A stretch of DNA of 64,000 nucleotides. It comes from Duganella radicis (GTDB lineage Bacteria > Pseudomonadota > Gammaproteobacteria > Burkholderiales > Burkholderiaceae_D). Shown here one piece after another: positions 58,843 through 64,000 of the stretch. Location of the stretch: assembly GCF_009720825.1 (NCBI RefSeq), contig NZ_WNKY01000003.1, forward strand, positions 248,001 to 312,000, given 5' to 3'. A program made the translations under genes and the position numbers. Position 1 is the first letter of the stretch. Every line of letters starts with the position of its first letter. Under the pieces are notes generated by a model. The model was not told the origin of the DNA. It made no database searches and saw nothing but the letters and a program-made list of their open reading frames with translations.

Positions 58843-61278
58843 ATGCAAGGCATGGAGACGACAAGACGCAGTTTCATGATATCGGCGGGACTGGCCATGG
58901 CCTTTCCCGGTTTGGCGCGCGCCGCCGTTCACGCCACCACGCGTGGCCAGCAGGAGAGCCTGTCGCTGTGGTACGAACAGGCCGCCGGGCCGTGGGTGGA
59001 GGCGCTGCCGGTCGGGAATGGCCGCCTTGGTGCCATGTGCTTCGGCCGCGTCGCGCAGGAGCGCATCCAGCTGAACGAGGACACGTTGTTTGCCGGCGGT
59101 CCTTACGATCCGAATAATCCGCGGTCGGCGGCGGCGCTGCCGCAAGTGCGGGCGCTGATCGATGCGGGCCAGTTCAAGGAAGCGGCGGACCTGATATCCT
59201 CCTCCATGATGGGCGTGCCGAAGACGCAGATGCCTTACGGTGCTGCCGGCGATCTGCTGCTGGATTTCCAGGGGCTGGAGGCCGGCACGGCTTATCGCCG
59301 CTGGCTCGATCTGGATACCGCCATCTGCTCGACGCGCTTCAACAACGGCGCCGTTCAGTACAAGCGCGAAGTGTTCGCCAGCACGCCGGACCAGGTGGTC
59401 GTGGTGCGCCTGACCGCCACCGGCGGCGTGATGAATTTTGACCTCGGCTACCGCCATCCTCTCGAAACCAACTATGGCGTCACCGACTACACCGGCGCCA
59501 AGACCGCCACCGTGGCCGCGCCCATGTCGTGGGATTATCGCGAGTCGCTGCGCGCCGCCGAGCGGCCCTCGTCGCTGTCGGTGCGTGCCGATGGCGCCGA
59601 CGCGCTGCTGATCGAAGGCCGTAACGTGGCGGCGGCCGGCATTCCGTCGGCCTTGCGCTACGCGGTACGGGTGCAGGCGCTGGGTGACGGCGCGATCACT
59701 CCGCGTGAGGACCGCATCGAAGTGCGCGGCGCCACCACCGTCACGCTGCTGGTGGCTGCCGCCACCAGCTACGTCAACTACGCCGATGTCGGCGGCGATC
59801 CGGTGAAGACCGTGCGCGCGCAGACCGCCGCCGCCGCCGCCAAGCCATTCGCGCGCCTGCGCAGCGGCCATGTGCATGCGCACCAGATGCTGTTCCGCCG
59901 CCTGTCCTTGCGGCTGGGCGCCGGCATGGCCGATCCGCGTCCGACCAACCAGCGCATCGCGGTGGCCGAGCAGCAGCCGGATGCCGGGCTGGCGGCGCTG
60001 TATGTGCAATATGGCCGCTACCTGCTGCTGTCGTCGTCGCGGCCGGGCAGCCAGCCGGCCAACTTGCAGGGGCTGTGGAACGAGGGCACCAACCCGCCGT
60101 GGGGCGGCAAGTACACCATCAACATCAACACCCAGATGAACTACTGGCCTGCCCAATCGGCCAACCTGCGCGAATGCGTGGAGCCCTTGCTGCGTATGGT
60201 GGAAGACCTGAGCGTGACTGGCGCCGTCGCCGCCCGCAAGGGCTATGGCGCGCGCGGCTGGGTGGCGCATCACAATACCGACTTGTGGCGTGCCGCCGCA
60301 CCGATCGATGGTCCGCTGTGGGGCATGTGGCCATGCGGCGGCGCGTGGTTGTGCCAGGCCTTATGGGATCACTACGACTACAACCTCGATGAAGCCTGGC
60401 TGCGGCGCATTTATCCGCTGCTGAAAGGCGCGTCGCTGTTCTTCATCGACACGCTGGTGGAAGACCCGCAGGGCAGGGGACTGGTGACATCGCCATCCAT
60501 CTCGCCGGAGAACGAGCATCACAAAGGCGTGGCGACGTGCGCCGGTCCGGCCATGGACCGGCAGATCATCCGCGATCTGTTCAGCTGGACCTTGCGGGCG
60601 CACGCGCTGCTGAAAGAAAGCGATGCCGCGTTTGCGGCTGAACTGGAAGCCAAACGCGCGCGCCTGCCGGCGGATCGCGTCGGCGCGCAAGGGCAGTTGC
60701 AGGAGTGGCTGGAAGACTGGGATGCCGGCGCGCCGGAGCAGCAGCACCGTCACGTTTCGCATCTGTACGGCGTCTACCCGAGCGAACAAATCAATGTGCG
60801 CGACACGCCGGCGCTGATCGCGGCGGCCAAGAACACACTCAACACGCGCGGCGACAAATCGACCGGCTGGGCCACCGCCTGGCGGCTGGCGCTGTGGACG
60901 CGCATGGGCGAGGGCGAACGCGCCTACTCGATCCTGCAAGGCCTGCTTGGTCCCGAGCGCACCTACCCCAACATGTTCGATGCCCACCCGCCATTCCAGA
61001 TCGACGGCAATTTCGGCGGCACGGCGGCGATCCTGGAAATGCTGGTGCAATCCTGGGGCGGTGAAATCCGCCTGCTGGCGGCGCTGCCGAAAGCCTGGCC
61101 CGAAGGTTCCGTGCGCGGCATCCGCGCCCGGGGCGGCGTCGAACTGGACCTCGACTGGTCGCAAGGCCAGTTGCGGCAACTGCAAATTCGCGGCAAGCCT
61201 GGCCAGAAGCTCACAATCCGCAATGGCGAGCGCCTGAGCGACATCACCCTGGACGCCAAAGGACGCGCTTCCTTATGA
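58843..61278 (+). CDS. Tat-exported glycoside hydrolase family 95 (alpha-L-fucosidase)
   Basis: 811 aa. A twin-arginine signal (TTRRSFMISAGLAMAF, ending near GLARAA) precedes the GH95 fold: beta-sandwich (ALPVGNGRLGAMCFG, QLNEDTLFAGGPYDP) and alpha/alpha barrel. The catalytic residues known from the Bifidobacterium enzyme are conserved: Asn427 and Asn429 in NINTQMNYWPA, the Glu556 in SPSISPENE and Asp721 in FQIDGNFGGT. It should release alpha-1,2-linked fucose (or galactose) from glycans by inversion. Start either 58843 or ATG 58852. No fucose transporter or catabolic genes are adjacent, so it stands alone in the window. Confidence 0.93.
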   Translation: MQGMETTRRSFMISAGLAMAFPGLARAAVHATTRGQQESLSLWYEQAAGPWVEALPVGNGRLGAMCFGRVAQERIQLNEDTLFAGGPYDPNNPRSAAALPQVRALIDAGQFKEAADLISSSMMGVPKTQMPYGAAGDLLLDFQGLEAGTAYRRWLDLDTAICSTRFNNGAVQYKREVFASTPDQVVVVRLTATGGVMNFDLGYRHPLETNYGVTDYTGAKTATVAAPMSWDYRESLRAAERPSSLSVRADGADALLIEGRNVAAAGIPSALRYAVRVQALGDGAITPREDRIEVRGATTVTLLVAAATSYVNYADVGGDPVKTVRAQTAAAAAKPFARLRSGHVHAHQMLFRRLSLRLGAGMADPRPTNQRIAVAEQQPDAGLAALYVQYGRYLLLSSSRPGSQPANLQGLWNEGTNPPWGGKYTININTQMNYWPAQSANLRECVEPLLRMVEDLSVTGAVAARKGYGARGWVAHHNTDLWRAAAPIDGPLWGMWPCGGAWLCQALWDHYDYNLDEAWLRRIYPLLKGASLFFIDTLVEDPQGRGLVTSPSISPENEHHKGVATCAGPAMDRQIIRDLFSWTLRAHALLKESDAAFAAELEAKRARLPADRVGAQGQLQEWLEDWDAGAPEQQHRHVSHLYGVYPSEQINVRDTPALIAAAKNTLNTRGDKSTGWATAWRLALWTRMGEGERAYSILQGLLGPERTYPNMFDAHPPFQIDGNFGGTAAILEMLVQSWGGEIRLLAALPKAWPEGSVRGIRARGGVELDLDWSQGQLRQLQIRGKPGQKLTIRNGERLSDITLDAKGRASL

Positions 61279-61350
61279 GTTTTCCGCGTTAGCTAATGAG
61301 AAAAAGTAATTTGCGGTAAACTGGCGGCATTTCTGTATCTGGACTTGTAA

Positions 61351-62997
61351 ATGCTGCAATGGCTGAAGCTTTACCGGCGTGACCAGCTCCCCGGCGATAT
61401 CAGCGCCGGGCTGGTGGTGGCGATGATGATGATCCCGCAGGGTATGGCGTATGCCATTGTGGCGGGGCTGCCGCCGGTGGCGGGCATTTATGCCAGCATC
61501 ATGCCACCCATCGTCTACGCGCTGTTCGGCAGCAGCATGACGCAGTCGGTTGGCCCGATGGTCATCGTTTCGCTGATGACTGCCGCTGTGATTGCCCCGC
61601 TGGCGCCGGCCGGTTCCGCCTTGGCCGGGGTACTGGCGGCGCAACTGGCGCTGGTGTCGGGGGCGGTGCTGCTGCTGTGCGGGGGGCTGCGCATGGGCTT
61701 TCTCGCCAATTTCTTCTCGCGCCCGGTGATGAGCGGGTTTACAGTGGGATCGGCCATCGTCATCGCCTTCGACCAGGTGCATACTTTGCTTGGCGCCGCG
61801 CTGCCGCACTACCATCCGCCCAGCGCCGCGCTGGGCGTCGGCGCGCTGGTGCTGCTGGTGCTGGCGCGCTTCTATCTCGCCGGCTTGCTCCGGCTGTGCG
61901 GCTTGCCGCCGGCCGCCGCCGATATCGGCGCCAAGCTGGCGCCCATGGCGGTGGTCCTCGGCAGCGTCCTGCTGATGTCCGTCACTGATCTGGCCGGGTT
62001 GGGCGTGCGCACCATCGGCCCCGTTCCCGCCGGCCTGCCGCAACTGCATCTGGCCACCTCCAGCCCGCACTGGCGCGCGCTGCTGCAACCGGGTCTGCTG
62101 ATTGGTTTCATCGTGTTCCTGATGTCGATGTCCGGCGCGCAGGCGCTGGCGCTCAAGCGCAACGAAAAGCTGGTCAGCAATCATGAGCTGATCGGCCTGG
62201 GCGCGGCCAATGTCGCCAGCGCGCTGTCCGGCGGCTTCCCGGTGACGGGCAGCCTGTCGCGCTCCGCCGTCAATTTCGCGGCCGGCGCCAACACGCCGCT
62301 GGCCAGCCTGATCACCGCCGTGCTGCTGGCCTGCGCGCTGCTGGCGCCGACCGGCTGGCTGGCCTTGCTGCCGCTGCCGGTGCTGGCCGCCACCATCATC
62401 GTCGCCGTGCTGGGCATGCTGGAACTGGGCATCCTGCGCACCGCCTGGGAATATGACCGCGGCGACGCCCTGGCCTGGGCCGCCACCTGCCTCGGCGTGC
62501 TGGTGCTGGGCGTGGAGGCGGGCGTGATGATCGGCGTGGCGCTGTCCATGGGCACCCTGATCTGGCGCGCCAGCCGGCCGCACATCGCGGTGCTGGGCCG
62601 CATCGCCAATACTGAGCATTTCCGCAATATTGAACGCTATCCGGCCGAGACCCAGCCGGAGCTGCTGGTGTTGCGCATCGACGCCAATCTGTTCTTCGGC
62701 AACGTGGAGGCGGTCAGCGAGCGCATCGAATGCGAACTGGCCACGCATCAGAGCGCGCGCCATCTGGTGCTGGTGATGACGGCCGTCAGCTCGATCGATA
62801 CCACGGCCCTGATGGCGCTGGCGGAATTGAACCAGAGCGCCAAACGGCGCGGCATCGGCCTGCATCTGGCCGAGGTGAAGGGGCCGGTGATGGACCGGCT
62901 GCACCACAGTACGCTGCTGCAAGAGCTGAACGGCAAGCTGTTCCTGAGCACGGCTAACGCCGTGGATCAATTACATTCTGCCAAGGATGTTGCTTGA
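61351..62997 (+). CDS. SulP-family anion permease with STAS domain
   Basis: 548 aa. The membrane part (about 10-420) starts with the Sulfate_transp motif PGDISAGLVVAMMMIPQGMA followed by YAIVAGLPPVAGIYASI, with FSRPVMSGFTVGSAI and GGFPVTGSLSRSAVNFAAG, and the C-terminal STAS domain (about 430-540) includes LRIDANLFFGNVEAVSERIE and SSIDTTALMALAEL. It should transport sulfate or another oxyanion or bicarbonate; SulP substrates cannot be assigned from sequence alone. It follows the fucosidase gene by 72 nt on the same strand. Confidence 0.93.
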   Translation: MLQWLKLYRRDQLPGDISAGLVVAMMMIPQGMAYAIVAGLPPVAGIYASIMPPIVYALFGSSMTQSVGPMVIVSLMTAAVIAPLAPAGSALAGVLAAQLALVSGAVLLLCGGLRMGFLANFFSRPVMSGFTVGSAIVIAFDQVHTLLGAALPHYHPPSAALGVGALVLLVLARFYLAGLLRLCGLPPAAADIGAKLAPMAVVLGSVLLMSVTDLAGLGVRTIGPVPAGLPQLHLATSSPHWRALLQPGLLIGFIVFLMSMSGAQALALKRNEKLVSNHELIGLGAANVASALSGGFPVTGSLSRSAVNFAAGANTPLASLITAVLLACALLAPTGWLALLPLPVLAATIIVAVLGMLELGILRTAWEYDRGDALAWAATCLGVLVLGVEAGVMIGVALSMGTLIWRASRPHIAVLGRIANTEHFRNIERYPAETQPELLVLRIDANLFFGNVEAVSERIECELATHQSARHLVLVMTAVSSIDTTALMALAELNQSAKRRGIGLHLAEVKGPVMDRLHHSTLLQELNGKLFLSTANAVDQLHSAKDVA

Positions 62998-63085
62998 GCG
63001 CAAATTCCCATGGACTTCATACCAGTTTGAACCTATGATCTAAGTCGTAGCGCAACGCAGATTAACCCCAAAGAATGGTTTTCCG

Positions 63086-64000
63086 ATGTTGGTTCGACTA
63101 GCCCGCCGCCTAGGTAAGGTATCTATCGCCGTCTTCGTCAGCGTGACGCTGACCGCCGTGGTGACGCTGGTTCTGACCACTTTTGCGCTGTATTTCTATC
63201 AGGTCGAACGCGGGCAGCGCTGGGAACAGCTGCACAAGACGCTGGCCAACAGCGCCGACGAACTGGCCGCCGCCGTCGCGCTGCCGGCCTGGAACTTCGA
63301 CGAAACCCAGATCATCACCATCATGAAGAGCGGTTTGAGCAACCGCGATCTGTACGCCAGCGCGGTGGCGCCGGTGGCCAGCAACCATCCTTTCATCCTC
63401 ACCCGCAACGAGCGGCAGCAACTGGTGCCGACCGACCTGCTGCCGTCCAATCCCGAGCTGCTGTCGGAGCAGCGGCCGATTGTGGCGGGCGGCCAGAATA
63501 TCGGCACCATCACCGTGTATGCCTCGCCGGCGGTGCTGATCGAGCAGCTGCGCCAGCGCCTGTACACCATCGCCGGCCTGATTTTCGTGCTGGACGTGAC
63601 GCTGGTGCTGAGCCTCTACCTGCTGCTATGGCAGCTGATCCTCAAGCCGCTGACCAACATCGAACGCTATGCGGCCAGCGTGAAGGCCGGCCAGAATCCG
63701 GGCGCCTCGCCGCCGCGCGACTGGTACACCGGCGAGCTGAAAACGCTGAACGCCTCGATCCGCGAGATGGTGCGCCTGATGGAAAGCCGCTACGTCGCCA
63801 TGCACGCCAGCGAGGAGCGCTTGCAGATCGCCTCCAGCGCGGCCGCCATCGGCATCTGGGACTGGAATATCGTCACCGACGAAATGGTGTGGGACGAGCA
63901 GATGTACCGCCTGCATGGGCTGGAAGGCCGCACGCTGCAAAAGCCGTTCGACACCTGGCGCAAGATGGTGCATCCGGACGACGCCATTCCCACCGAAATG
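63086..64000 (+). CDS. Membrane sensor protein with PAS domain (3' truncated by the window)
   Basis: 305 codons are visible and the frame is still open at the window end. TM1 (about 14-37), a periplasmic region (about 40-165; QIITIMKSGLSNRDLYASAV, RPIVAGGQNIGTITVYASP), TM2 (about 170-193), a HAMP-like linker (LKPLTNIERYAASVKAG) and a PAS fold-3 domain (SAAAIGIWDWNIVTDEM, QMYRLHGLEGRTL). It will continue into a kinase, GGDEF or EAL output outside the window. Start: ATG 63086, upstream AAAGAATGG. Confidence 0.85.
   Translation, partial: MLVRLARRLGKVSIAVFVSVTLTAVVTLVLTTFALYFYQVERGQRWEQLHKTLANSADELAAAVALPAWNFDETQIITIMKSGLSNRDLYASAVAPVASNHPFILTRNERQQLVPTDLLPSNPELLSEQRPIVAGGQNIGTITVYASPAVLIEQLRQRLYTIAGLIFVLDVTLVLSLYLLLWQLILKPLTNIERYAASVKAGQNPGASPPRDWYTGELKTLNASIREMVRLMESRYVAMHASEERLQIASSAAAIGIWDWNIVTDEMVWDEQMYRLHGLEGRTLQKPFDTWRKMVHPDDAIPTEM

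Overview
The window is a GC-rich chromosomal stretch (codon third positions mostly G/C) whose protein repertoire points to a betaproteobacterium of the family Oxalobacteraceae, in the Duganella/Massilia/Janthinobacterium neighbourhood. The clues are many c-di-GMP and two-component proteins, a PEP-CTERM exported protein with the FxDxF motif, NodT-type efflux lipoproteins, LigD/Ku repair proteins and FixJ-like regulators. Genus assignment is inference. I see no rRNA, phage, transposase or CRISPR array. Gene density is very high and many genes overlap by 4 nt.

Layout. 1-6.1 kb: a truncated histidine kinase, its FixJ-type response regulator, then a same-strand set (single-domain receiver, membrane EAL phosphodiesterase with a dead GGDEF, chemoreceptor, FecR-domain protein). 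6.1-14.8 kb: iron and envelope region: Fur with its own Fur box, a porin, a small PstS-like periplasmic protein coupled to a dCACHE-GGDEF-EAL enzyme, a Fur-box-controlled TonB siderophore receptor, a SufR-like cysteine-rich regulator and an MFS transporter preceded by stacked dyads. 14.8-21.5 kb: small coiled-coil/membrane proteins, the zinc transporter ZntB, an HDOD protein, dadA with a divergent Lrp regulator, and an unrecognised helical membrane protein. 21.5-26.1 kb: MarR-controlled EmrAB-type tripartite efflux operon with a strong operator palindrome.

26.2-35.8 kb: a type II NADH dehydrogenase and a signalling island of sensor kinases and receivers with no DNA-binding output domain; the only visible effector output is one GGDEF domain. 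At its edge lies an orphan minus-strand terminator that may end a small RNA with anti-Shine-Dalgarno motifs. 35.9-36.35 kb: three identical tRNA-Arg(ACG) genes and a terminator. 36.5-41.6 kb: PEP-CTERM protein, VOC protein, a LysR/2-hydroxyacid dehydrogenase/hydrolase operon, and a small exported protein coupled to another hydrolase. Both hydrolases have lost the nucleophilic serine. A 157-bp near-perfect palindrome separates this from a MexEF-OprN-like RND efflux operon (41.9-47.8 kb).

47.8-64 kb: an exported Ala/Lys/Glu-rich protein, bacterial NHEJ (ligD convergent with ku, ku coupled to an SDR gene), a diguanylate cyclase with RGEEF, a thiolase divergent from a TetR regulator with a clear operator, a polytopic membrane hydrolase, a Tat-exported GH95 fucosidase, a SulP anion transporter and the start of a PAS sensor protein that runs off the window.

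Taken together the window serves environmental sensing (four c-di-GMP enzymes, about eight two-component proteins, one chemoreceptor), iron acquisition, drug efflux and DNA repair. The least-explained elements are the candidate sRNA at 35.37-35.46 kb, the palindromic element at 41.63-41.78 kb, the Fe-S-type regulator locus at 12.8-14.8 kb, the two serine-less hydrolases and the helical membrane protein at 20-21.5 kb.
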